This document shows, piece after piece, positions 1-5,867 of a stretch of DNA of 9,119 nucleotides. The notes below the pieces were generated by a model, which worked only from the letters and a program-made list of their open reading frames with translations, was not told the DNA's origin and made no database searches. The number at the start of each line of letters is the position of its first letter. Position 1 is the stretch's first letter. The DNA lies in the NCBI GenBank assembly GCA_016765255.1, contig JAESQI010000289.1:1-9119 (forward strand), given 5' to 3'. Both the position numbers and the translations under genes were made by a program. This DNA is from Robiginitomaculum sp. (GTDB taxonomy: Bacteria; Pseudomonadota; Alphaproteobacteria; Caulobacterales; Maricaulaceae).

Positions 1-246
1 AACTATCTCAACCGCTCTCTAATCAACGGCGAAATATTTGGCCCCGACGACGCCAAATTGGCAGGTTATTATGATAACCTTGTGCCTAAAGACGAAGTAT
101 TGGCAACGGCAATGGGCGTAGCCAAAATGATGAAGCTCCTCAATATGCGCGCCTTTAACGGCACAAAAAATAAATCCCGTAAGGACTTACTCGAAAGACT
201 GGAATGGGCCCTTGATAAAGACAGCAAAATGAGCGTGATGGAGTAA
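1..246 (+). CDS. Enoyl-CoA hydratase/isomerase (crotonase) family protein, C-terminal part
   Basis: The reading frame is open from base 1 to the TAA at 244-246 and gives the last 81 residues of a protein whose start lies outside the window. The visible part matches the C-terminus of crotonase-family proteins: a GPDDAKLAGYYDNLVP stretch (residues 14-29), equivalent to the family's 'A...Gl.d.vvp' segment after the catalytic core, then a helical tail with a TKNKSRKDLL segment (55-64), the usual position of the conserved 'TK...r' helix. The family hydrates or isomerises enoyl-CoA thioesters, usually in cytosolic fatty-acid beta-oxidation. The catalytic glutamates and oxyanion-hole glycines lie upstream and cannot be seen, so activity and substrate cannot be judged. 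A SnoaL-like gene follows in the same direction 63 bp later, separated by a hairpin. Confidence 0.85.
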   Translation, partial: NYLNRSLINGEIFGPDDAKLAGYYDNLVPKDEVLATAMGVAKMMKLLNMRAFNGTKNKSRKDLLERLEWALDKDSKMSVME

Positions 247-262
247 GTCTTCCTTGCTCTAT

Positions 263-283
263 TCCCCGGACTAAATCTGGGGA
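263..283. terminator. GC-rich hairpin between two co-directional genes; terminator-like or a palindromic repeat
   Basis: TCCCCGGA, a CTAAA loop and TCTGGGGA form an 8-bp stem with one G-U pair. It lies 17 bp after the crotonase stop codon. No T-run follows on either strand, so it is not a standard intrinsic terminator. The form (CCCGGA, short AT spacer, TCCGGG-like arm) resembles palindromic intergenic repeats common in alphaproteobacteria; that comparison is from memory. It could attenuate or protect the 3' end of the upstream mRNA. Confidence 0.5.
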
Positions 284-309
284 CGGATAAATATTATGAG
301 GCATGAATA

Positions 310-702
310 ATGACCCAAAACACACTAAGAATCTGGCACGAAACCGTCAAAAGCAAAGACGTGAGCAAGCTCCGATCTATTATTCACGAAGACGCCGTCT
401 TCCGCTCCCCCTTTGCGTTTAAACCTTACACGGGCCAAGACGCGCTTGTGTTTGTCCTGACCCAAGTCATAGAAATATTCGAAGATTTTACCTATCACCG
501 AGAAATGATCTCTGATGACGAACGGAATGCTTTCCTGGAGTTCACCACAAAAATCGGCGATAAAACCCTCAAAGGGATCGACCTGATTACCTTTGACGAG
601 GCGGGCCTGATCACCGAATTCGAAGTCATGATCCGCCCCATGTCCGCCCTCATGGCCCTCGCCGAACAGATGGCCCCGCGCATGGCGAGACTTGGGCATT
701 AG
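310..702 (+). CDS. SnoaL-like / nuclear transport factor 2 (NTF2) fold protein
   Basis: This 130-residue protein has the length and pattern of a single-domain NTF2/SnoaL-like protein: an N-terminal helix (LRIWHETVKSKDVSKLRSI, 6-24) leading into HEDAVFRSPF, then the 'GiDLitFDeaGLItEFEVMIRP' type strand pair at residues 89-110, and a Met/Ala-rich C-terminal helix. The family includes polyketide cyclases, isomerases and many proteins of unknown substrate, so no reaction is assigned. ATG 310 is supported by a GAGG Shine-Dalgarno at 298-301, 8 bases upstream. The gene follows the crotonase gene on the same strand after a hairpin and may be co-transcribed with it. Its TAG overlaps by 4 bases the likely original stop codon of the opposing membrane-protein gene. 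A diverged copy of its 3' end recurs at 1499-1546. Confidence 0.8.
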   Translation: MTQNTLRIWHETVKSKDVSKLRSIIHEDAVFRSPFAFKPYTGQDALVFVLTQVIEIFEDFTYHREMISDDERNAFLEFTTKIGDKTLKGIDLITFDEAGLITEFEVMIRPMSALMALAEQMAPRMARLGH

Positions 703-1087
703 CATGTAATTTTATCTAAAATAAATGCTAGGCAAAATGCTACCAAACCAAAGACAAACAAAATTTGTTGCAGCATGGATAGTTTGGGACCCGCAACACT
801 ATCAAAATTGAAACGAACTCTAAGTGCTTCTTCTTCTTCGTCTTATTATTTTTATAATCACACTTCTCTTGTTGCTCTATTTGATTTACAGTTGCCCCTA
901 TATTAAATACTCCAAGTGCAATGGATATTCCCCAACACAATAAAGCAAAAATAAAAGGCAGAAACACCCTGAGTTGATTTAGTTCAGAAAAAATATTTGA
1001 TGAAAGAGCAACACTGCCACCTATTAAACCTACGGCTATTGATATAAGTTGTTTAGACAGATCTATAACGACTTGAAAACGTTTCAT
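699..1087 (-). pseudogene. Small three-helix membrane protein, interrupted by a one-base frameshift
   Basis: Read from ATG 1087 the first frame gives two membrane helices (about residues 13-30 and 41-62) and a charged segment, then runs into an implausible tail ending at 740. Adding one T at 842-845 (AAG to AAAG on the coding strand) switches to a second frame that continues NNKDEEEEALRVRF and adds a clean third helix (LQQILFVFGLVAFCLAFIL, about 106-124), ending with TAA at 699-701. The repaired protein is 129 residues. The switch must lie between about 827 and 845, because the second frame has two stop codons just upstream (843-848). The start overlaps the upstream gene's stop (TAATG), which indicates translational coupling and favours ATG 1087 over the in-frame ATG at 1105. 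Function is unknown; the design resembles small three-helix hypothetical membrane proteins. The lesion may be real or a sequence error. Confidence 0.7.
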
Positions 1088-1398
1088 TAGTTTGGTTTGC
1101 ACCATGGGTAAAAGCAGTTAGTACTCTTCGCAATAAAATCAGCAAAATCGTTGCTGTAGAATGTGCCCGAAGGTTTAAACCTTCTTAAGTTTCCTACCAA
1201 CCTTGATGCGCTTATTACGGCTTCGGAAATGTCTAAATCCCGTCGGCTTTCTGTTATCACCCTCGCCTCTACATGCCCATACGCACGGTCTACAATTGCA
1301 TCAACAGCTTGAGGTGTTAAACTAAAATCTGTATTTTTCGCCGCAACTATTATTGCCTCTCTTAATTTTTTTCTTCTTTCAATAGGATTGTCTACCAT
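1087..1398 (-). CDS. Hypothetical protein of 103 residues, coupled to the membrane protein
   Basis: I do not recognise this family. The protein has no signal peptide or membrane segment. The N-terminus is basic and helical (IERRKKLREAIIVAAKNTDF, residues 5-24), followed by a helical region with a PQAVDAIVDRAYGHVEAR segment (28-45), a charged ESRRDLDISEAV stretch (49-60) and an aromatic/Cys-containing C-terminus (CFYPWC, 95-100). It reads like a small cytosolic partner or regulator rather than an enzyme, but this is inference. Its TAA overlaps the ATG of the downstream membrane-protein gene (TAATG), so the two are almost certainly co-translated. The stretch is more AT-rich than the SnoaL and crotonase genes next to it, which suggests separate ancestry. 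ATG 1398 has only a weak GAAAG Shine-Dalgarno upstream, and a candidate promoter lies at 1433-1460. Confidence 0.65.
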   Translation of the reverse strand: MVDNPIERRKKLREAIIVAAKNTDFSLTPQAVDAIVDRAYGHVEARVITESRRDLDISEAVISASRLVGNLRRFKPSGTFYSNDFADFIAKSTNCFYPWCKPN

Positions 1399-1432
1399 AT
1401 CAAACTTTCTAAACTTAACGATTCGCTAAAAT

Positions 1433-1460
1433 ATTATGCCCGTAATGAGGGTTATTGCAA
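1433..1460 (-). promoter_or_regulatory. Candidate sigma-70 promoter of the AT-rich two-gene unit
   Basis: On the minus strand TTGCAA (1455-1460) and CATAAT (1433-1438) are separated by 16 bases. The first matches the -35 consensus at 4 of 6 positions and the second the -10 at 5 of 6. Transcription would start near 1426, leaving a leader of about 28 bases before ATG 1398. Alphaproteobacterial promoters are poorly predicted by eye, so this is tentative. Confidence 0.4.
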
Positions 1461-1498
1461 GACCTTAGCAGGTTTAGCGGCTTTTCTATGTAAACCTT

Positions 1499-1546
1499 GA
1501 AGTCATGATTCGCCCCATGGCGCCGCGCATGGTGAAGTTGGGGGTT
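1499..1546 (+). pseudogene. Remnant of a second SnoaL-like gene (3' end only)
   Basis: The first 21 bases match 622-642 of the SnoaL gene at 20 of 21 positions. The stretch then continues as a more diverged copy of 670-702 (25 of 33 positions in my hand alignment), with the 27 bases between them missing. In frame it encodes EVMIRPMAPRMVKLGV and stops at TAA 1544-1546, against EVMIRPM, nine further residues, then MAPRMARLGH in the intact gene. An in-frame TAG lies upstream at 1475-1477, and no start codon or upstream NTF2 sequence remains. It is best read as the tail of a former paralogue or tandem duplicate whose 5' part has been lost. It cannot be functional as an NTF2-fold protein. Confidence 0.65.
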
Positions 1547-1606
1547 TAATCATATGGGCATGTATGTGCTTGTTTGAATTTTTATTCGTATTATTGTCAC
1601 GTTATT

Positions 1607-2781
1607 ATGACGCTTAAAATTACCAATCGTGACGTTAGAAAACTATGGCTACATACGCATGGTCTTAGCCGTGCGCCAACTGGCGGCTTAGATGTCTTGC
1701 GCATTATCAAAAACTTGGGCTTTGTACAACTCGATAGCATTCGCAATGTGACCCGCGCCCACCACCATATTTTATGGTCGCGCAATCAAAACTACCGCGA
1801 GCCTATGTTAGGTGAACTGCTTTGCAAGCACCGAAGCCTGTTTGAACATTTCACCCATGATGCATCTGTTATTCCTATGGAGTATTATCCGATGTGGGGG
1901 AAGCAATTCCGCCGAATGAAACAAATTCTTAGCGCGTCAAAATACTATACGGCCTTACCCGGCCCCAAAGACCGGAACGCGATCAAGGCGCGCCTACGAG
2001 ATGAAGGCCCATTATCGACCCGCGCGTTCGATACAAAAATCAAAGGCGAAAAGAAAATGTGGTCACGGCCTCCGCATAAATTGGCCCTCGATTACATGTG
2101 GTATATTGGTGAGCTCTCCACGTCGCACCGCACGAACTTTCATAAATTCTACGATCTGTCGACGCGCATTATTCCTGCGGACATTTTAGCGCAACAACAT
2201 ACAGATAGCGCTCAAATAAATTGGATGTGTAATGCCGCCTTAAAACGCCTTGGCATGGCAAGCCTGCGCGACATTCAAAAATTTTGGGACGCGGCGAGTT
2301 TGGCTGAAGTCAAAGACTGGGCCGTCAAAACCCAGAAAAATTCAGGGCAATAGAGATGCAAGCTGCGGACGGAAGTTGGCACGCAATGTTAGCGCCGCCC
2401 GACATCGAAACTCGGTTAGCAGCGATAAAATCTTCTACCACCCGCCTTCGTATTATCAATCCCTTTGATCCAGCAATCCGCGACCGTGATCGATTGCTAA
2501 AATTGTTTGGATTTGCCTATAGCATAGAAATTTTTGTCCCAGCCGCCAAACGTCAGTGGGGGTATTATGTGTATCCCCTGCTTGAAAAAGACCGTTTTAT
2601 TGGCCGTATAGAGTTAAAGGCAGACCGAAAAACTAGCACTTTATGTGTGAAAAAGTTATGGGCCGAACCGGGCCTCAAATGGACAGATCGTCGCGCCCAA
2701 AAATTATCCGCAGAACTAACCCGCCTTTCCAAATTTATCGGATGTAAAAACATCGTTTGGAATTGCCCACATATTCCGTAG
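1607..2781 (+). pseudogene. YcaQ/AlkX-type winged-helix DNA glycosylase, split by a one-base frameshift
   Basis: Two adjacent frames together encode one protein of the YcaQ/AlkX family (HTH_42; related to Streptomyces AlkZ), bacterial glycosylases that unhook interstrand crosslinks and remove bulky N-alkyl adducts. The first frame carries the active-site-type QLD motif (residues 41-43 from ATG 1607; family QxD/QxQ) in a GFVQLDSIRNVTRAHHHILW context, then FEHFTHDASVIP (79-90). It stops at TAG 2351-2353. The second frame carries the C-terminal signature: INPFDPAIRDRDRLLKLFGF, PAAKRQWGYYVYPLL and GRIELKADRK. One extra A in the A-run at 2327-2330 (or 2336-2340) joins them as DWAVKNPEKFRAIEMQAADG and gives 391 residues, close to normal family length. 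The second frame has a stop at 2305-2307, so the break lies between 2308 and 2353. ATG 1607 fits the family N-terminus better than TTG 1574, though neither has a clear Shine-Dalgarno. The gene is either a recent pseudogene or a sequence error. Confidence 0.85.
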
Positions 2782-2787
2782 AGTTGG

Positions 2788-3108
2788 TCACTCATTTGGC
2801 CTTGGTAAAATGCACGACACCGCAAATAAACTTGCAAATAACACGAGCCCGACCAAGATTTGTGGCTGGGGTATTAGATAAGCGAGAGCGGCAATAGACC
2901 CTAAGACAAGAGCGTTTTGCACTCTCAATATCCAAATTTTTTCATCTTTGAAATTTGCAAACGCAGTCACAATCATTGCAATACCAAAACCAAGGAACCA
3001 GAGTAAATCTACACTGAAGGCTTTATAAGCAATTATACCAAAGGCAAAATGACCAATTCCTAGCAATATAGCTAGGCTTGCTAGAGCTTGTCGGAAACGA
3101 TTAGGCAT
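2788..3108 (-). CDS. Small four-helix membrane protein, last gene of the PadR operon
   Basis: The 106-residue protein is almost entirely hydrophobic, with four likely membrane helices (about residues 9-28, 33-52, 64-80 and 83-100) and a short charged loop (FKDEKIW, 53-59). No catalytic motif is visible and I do not recognise the family. ATG 3108 overlaps the end of the preceding gene by 8 bases (ATGCCTAA), so it is the third gene of the operon starting with the PadR regulator. It probably acts in the cytoplasmic membrane, possibly with the preceding membrane protein. Its stop codon is 6 bp from the stop of the convergent glycosylase gene, so no separate terminator fits between them. Confidence 0.75.
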   Translation of the reverse strand: MPNRFRQALASLAILLGIGHFAFGIIAYKAFSVDLLWFLGFGIAMIVTAFANFKDEKIWILRVQNALVLGSIAALAYLIPQPQILVGLVLFASLFAVSCILPRPNE

Positions 3109-3664
3109 TGTTAGCCTTTGGCGTATAAAGCCAATTTAGATAGATGGTGGCTAGGAACAAGCCCGCCATAAAACCAGAAGCCTCAACACTTAGTGCCGTT
3201 AAATATTTTACAGATAAGGTTTCAAATTTTGGGTGCACAATCATACAATATACCCACCCTAACACTGCAACACTAAGCCCTATGCCTGCGTATATTTGAA
3301 GCCCTCTCAGAGATAAGGCAAACAAGCCTGCAGCAACCATGTAGAGCAAACAAAGCCCTGTTATCAGCCTTGATTCCACGACATTTTCTGGCATAGCCCC
3401 TAGCTTAAGGCTCATTACAATTCCTGTAAAACTCATAATGAATGTTAGAAACGCACCAGTGGCACGGGCGATATAATGCAGCCCTCGACGACTATGTACT
3501 GTCTCATGGACAGCGGCCTTGAAACAACCAATCGCAAAATTTTTCCGCTCAACTTTATCTGAAATATTAGATAATTCCGTTTCCATTGCGGTTAACCACT
3601 CTGCTCGTTCAAGAGGCATAAGTCGTTTGGCCCATTGCAACCAAGTATGTGGTGTAAGCATCAT
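3101..3664 (-). CDS. Membrane protein with a cytosolic N-terminal domain, PadR-linked
   Basis: The protein has 187 residues. Residues 1-65 are soluble and helical, with a WLQWAKRLMPLERAEWLTAM segment and an acidic METELSNISDKVER helix. Four membrane segments follow (about 69-88, 100-119, 123-143 and 158-178). The N-terminal part resembles in style the HAAS-type domains encoded next to PadR regulators, which couple a membrane protein to PadR signalling; this is an analogy, not a confirmed domain hit. Its ATG overlaps the PadR stop codon by 4 bases (ATGA, 3661-3664), so translation is coupled. It may sense a membrane or envelope signal or act as part of a small transporter, but no substrate can be named. 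Confidence 0.75.
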   Translation of the reverse strand: MMLTPHTWLQWAKRLMPLERAEWLTAMETELSNISDKVERKNFAIGCFKAAVHETVHSRRGLHYIARATGAFLTFIMSFTGIVMSLKLGAMPENVVESRLITGLCLLYMVAAGLFALSLRGLQIYAGIGLSVAVLGWVYCMIVHPKFETLSVKYLTALSVEASGFMAGLFLATIYLNWLYTPKANNA

Positions 3665-3957
3665 GGTGTCGCTCCATGAAAGTTTGGTTGAATATTGGTA
3701 GCTTCGAGTACCTCAATGGCATAGATGCGGCCTTGTGATGTTAGTTGGTAACTTTGGCGTGGAGGGCGGCCAAGACCTTGCGGCTCCTCCCATGTTGCAG
3801 TGAGAAACCCTCTATCAGTTAAGCGCATTAGGATTGGATAGAGTGTGCCAGATTTTAAACCCGTAGATTTCATCAACGCGTAACCGTAGTAAGGCTGTGA
3901 CTGCAAATGTGTGAGTACAAGACAGGTAGAAGGTGATGGAGTGCGTTTACGGGTCAT
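3661..3957 (-). CDS. PadR family transcriptional regulator
   Basis: This 98-residue winged-helix protein has the PadR signature: PYYGYALMKSTGLKSGTLYP (about residues 22-41) followed by the recognition-helix/wing region LMRLTDRGFL and a wing strand region rich in Arg/Pro (GLGRPPRQSYQLTSQGR, 62-78). It has little after the winged helix and so belongs to the short PadR subfamily, which lacks the long C-terminal dimerisation helices. PadR proteins usually repress their own operon and adjacent membrane or transport genes until a ligand is bound. Two membrane-protein genes follow with overlapping ends, fitting such an autoregulated operon. ATG 3957 has only a weak GAG upstream, and a 14-bp palindrome lies 9 bp before the start. 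The inducing ligand cannot be inferred. Confidence 0.9.
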   Translation of the reverse strand: MTRKRTPSPSTCLVLTHLQSQPYYGYALMKSTGLKSGTLYPILMRLTDRGFLTATWEEPQGLGRPPRQSYQLTSQGRIYAIEVLEATNIQPNFHGATP

Positions 3958-3963
3958 TCATTA

Positions 3964-3991
3964 ACTCTATATATATAGAATATACAGTCAA
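3964..3991 (-). promoter_or_regulatory. Candidate promoter and PadR operator
   Basis: The sequence TCTATATATATAGA at 3966-3979 is a perfect 14-bp palindrome. On the minus strand TTGACT (3986-3991) could be a -35 element, with TAGAGT (3964-3969, 4 of 6 consensus positions) 16 bases downstream as the -10. The palindrome would then cover the spacer and part of the -10, a good position for autorepression by the PadR protein. Transcription would begin very close to ATG 3957, giving a nearly leaderless message. AT-rich dyads also arise by chance, so confidence is limited. Confidence 0.4.
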
Positions 3992-4089
3992 GGTATATAT
4001 TTGTTACCAATTTGTGACTCTGTTGAGGGTAAATTGGCATCAAATCTAACGGCTATAATGGAGGAGTAGGAGCCGAAATACCACATTTT

Positions 4090-4109
4090 ATCACTCAAAA
4101 AAGAGTGGT
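4090..4109. terminator. Weak hairpin after the deiminase gene
   Basis: ATCACTC, an A6 loop and GAGTGGT form a 7-bp stem with one G-U pair, starting one base beyond the deiminase stop codon (4110-4112). On the minus strand the loop is T6 and the sequence after the stem is ATAAAATG, so the usual T-run is missing. It may still serve as a weak terminator for the minus-strand pair. Confidence 0.3.
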
Positions 4110-5177
4110 TTATGGGCTATTTAAAGACGTAATATACACCCGAAAAACATCTGCATTCTTCCCCCGTAACTGCCACGACATACACCGAACCCCGCCGCCC
4201 ATGTGGCAGACTTTACCCGACATGACGGGGACGATTGTTTTGGGTGTCCATTGGCTTATTTGCGCGAGGGCCACCTTGTCTTCAGATATGCCAAATTGCG
4301 GGAAATAGATACGGTGCGGGGTGACCAACATATTGGTGTAGAGACCGCAGGCAGAACCGAATTTTGTGTCATAGATTTTGCTGCCGTCATAGGGCGTGAT
4401 GATTTCGTGAACTGTCACACTGGGTAGGCCCCGCTTTAAATCTCTGCGCAGGGATTGCGCGTATTTAGGGTCACTCGGATATGAATTTATTACGATGGTG
4501 TTTGTGCCGATAAAGGCCACAACGCCATCAGCATGTTCAAGTCCGCCTTGCTCATCAGATTCGATAAAAGCAATGTGTTTTGCGCCGCTCATGTCTTTGA
4601 TAGCTTGCATTCCTTGTGCTTCGGTTAGGTGGTTATCACGGAGAAACTTTCGGCTCACCACGACATTACCCGCCCCGTCGTCAACAAAATTTCCGCCGTC
4701 ATTCAACAAGTGAGATTTTTGAAAAGACAGCCCTGCCCTTTTCATATACTTGGCCAATACATCTTGAACAAAGTCAGCTTCTCTTTGGCCTTTGCGGCCC
4801 CCGCCTTGGCCTTCGGAAGTATAGCTAAACATGACAGGGGATACTGGGTTTGATAGGCTAAAATCACGCATCCAAATATCGTGCATTTCGGCGAGAATCA
4901 CATGCTCTTCACCTAATGCCAGCACATATTTTTCATACGTTTTTTTGCCTGTGAAAACCAGCACATCATCATGTTTTAAAATCTGCTTGGCATAGGCAAT
5001 ATGAAATTTAAAAATATCACTAGATACATCCATGTAATATTGGTCGGCGTCTGGCGGTGCGGCGAGGATGATCAATTCTTTGGTAGGGTAATTTGCCTTT
5101 GTTTCTTTGGGCGACATTTGTTGAACTCCACAGGCTACCAAGCTCAACAAACATACAATAAAAGCTAAATGTTTCAT
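4110..5177 (-). CDS. Lipoprotein of the agmatine deiminase / peptidylarginine deiminase family
   Basis: The 355-residue protein begins with a lipoprotein signal (MKHLAFIVCLLSLVACG; lipobox LVAC with Cys16, Gly at +2), so the mature enzyme should be lipid-anchored outside the cytoplasm, probably in the outer membrane. The rest fits the PAD_porph/AguA guanidine-modifying fold: MHDIWMRDFS (98-107), NDGGNFVDDG (159-168), EHADGVVAF with His215 and Asp217, and a C-terminal GGGVRC with nucleophile Cys332. Family members hydrolyse guanidino groups: agmatine to N-carbamoylputrescine plus ammonia, or peptidyl-arginine to citrulline. Substrate is uncertain here. The extracytoplasmic location argues against ordinary cytosolic polyamine synthesis and leaves room for a peptide or scavenged substrate. 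ATG 5177 overlaps the stop of the upstream membrane protein by 4 bases. All recognisable core motifs are present. Confidence 0.85.
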   Translation of the reverse strand: MKHLAFIVCLLSLVACGVQQMSPKETKANYPTKELIILAAPPDADQYYMDVSSDIFKFHIAYAKQILKHDDVLVFTGKKTYEKYVLALGEEHVILAEMHDIWMRDFSLSNPVSPVMFSYTSEGQGGGRKGQREADFVQDVLAKYMKRAGLSFQKSHLLNDGGNFVDDGAGNVVVSRKFLRDNHLTEAQGMQAIKDMSGAKHIAFIESDEQGGLEHADGVVAFIGTNTIVINSYPSDPKYAQSLRRDLKRGLPSVTVHEIITPYDGSKIYDTKFGSACGLYTNMLVTPHRIYFPQFGISEDKVALAQISQWTPKTIVPVMSGKVCHMGGGVRCMSWQLRGKNADVFRVYITSLNSP

Positions 5178-5722
5178 TGTATTTTTTTAATAGCCGTCTT
5201 GTAGGCCTTAAATAAATATACAGAAAACAGGATTTCACTGCCACCGCCAAACAATGCGGCAATGTAAGGCTGTGGGCTGAACCACAAAATATAGCCACAG
5301 CCTACAGCAAGTAAAACACCTCCCAAAACCCAATAGATTTTTAAGCCGTAAAGCGTTTGAAAGGTTAAATACCGCGCCCCAATGATGAGCAACATAATAG
5401 GGTAAAATAGATGTGGGTGTGATTTTGAAAGTGTGAATGCGATGAGCAAGCCAACAAATAATAAGATTGTGCCTTCTAAGGCAAGCCTCGTGAAGGGATT
5501 GCTTTTGTGTAGGGCATATGAAGGGTTAATTCGCTTTGAAAGAATTGCAGACACTGGGAATATAACCATGCCGCCAAAGAACAAGGCCAATATGCTTATC
5601 TCGAAAGAATGAAACCAAGCAATAATGCCAGCTATTATCCAGATGAGGCCCGACACCAATGCGCCGGGCGCGCCAAAAATATACCCTTGCCGCATATCTT
5701 TTTGAGCTGCTGAAATATCCAA
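5174..5722 (-). CDS. Polytopic membrane protein, possibly DUF7010-like
   Basis: The 182-residue protein has a short polar N-terminus (MDISAAQKDMRQGYIFGAPG) followed by five or six membrane segments (about 21-37, 42-61, 83-99, 106-120, 129-147 and 156-173). The N-terminal pattern, with AQKDMR and GAPG before a first helix rich in G/S/W, resembles from memory the DUF7010 family of uncharacterised membrane proteins; this should be treated as tentative. The start is TTG 5722, supported by an AGGGGA Shine-Dalgarno five bases upstream. Its stop overlaps the ATG of the lipoprotein deiminase gene by 4 bases, so the two are translated together. No enzymatic or transport motif is visible. The overlap suggests it helps the deiminase, perhaps as a permease or membrane partner, but this is inference. 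Confidence 0.75.
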   Translation of the reverse strand: MDISAAQKDMRQGYIFGAPGALVSGLIWIIAGIIAWFHSFEISILALFFGGMVIFPVSAILSKRINPSYALHKSNPFTRLALEGTILLFVGLLIAFTLSKSHPHLFYPIMLLIIGARYLTFQTLYGLKIYWVLGGVLLAVGCGYILWFSPQPYIAALFGGGSEILFSVYLFKAYKTAIKKIQ

Positions 5723-5867
5723 ATTTTTCCCCTATCCATATTTTTAAACCAGCATATATTATGTCTTTGTTGTTTGGTAGCATATAAAAATACTGAGCTA
5801 AACGTACTTCTTTTGCTTATGTCAATATTTTTCTTGCCTCGCCATTTAAGAAGCGTATTGAGAAGTT
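5723..5867. other. Divergent intergenic region with no convincing promoter
   Basis: This 145-bp AT-rich stretch separates the minus-strand membrane protein/deiminase pair from the plus-strand MFS gene and must hold both start signals. It contains the AGGGGA Shine-Dalgarno for the minus gene and GAGAAG (5860-5865) before the MFS start. A perfect TTGACA occurs on the minus strand at 5820-5825 but has no acceptable -10 at the right distance. I see no operator palindrome or regulator gene that would explain control of the antiporter. Confidence 0.5.

Noticed and set aside
325..705. Long minus-strand open frame of 126 codons opposite the SnoaL gene
   Set aside because: It lies antisense to a well-supported gene with a good Shine-Dalgarno, and its translation is rich in Gly/His/Asp without any family pattern.
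735..756. Near-match (about 20 of 22, with a 2-base gap) to the reverse complement of 5764-5785 (ATGCTACCAAAC...AAAGACA)
   Set aside because: One copy lies within the coding region of the repaired membrane protein and the other in an intergenic region. Exact 12-base matches are expected by chance in a window this size, and no further copies were seen.
1561..1606. TTG 1574 as the start of the glycosylase and a promoter just upstream
   Set aside because: The extra 11 residues (MNFYSYYCHVI) do not fit the family N-terminus, and no convincing -35/-10 pair or Shine-Dalgarno was found. ATG 1607 is preferred.
2327..2340. Programmed ribosomal frameshift as explanation for the split glycosylase
   Set aside because: There is no canonical X XXY YYZ slippery heptamer in the correct frame, no obvious downstream pseudoknot, and the family is not known to use recoding. 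A one-base indel is simpler.
4203..4853. Several plus-strand open frames opposite the deiminase gene
   Set aside because: They overlap one another and are antisense to a gene with all family motifs. None shows a recognisable domain or ribosome binding site.
5820..5825. Perfect TTGACA on the minus strand as the -35 of the membrane protein/deiminase pair
   Set aside because: No reasonable -10 element is present 16-18 bases downstream, and the resulting leader would be about 70-75 bases with no other support.
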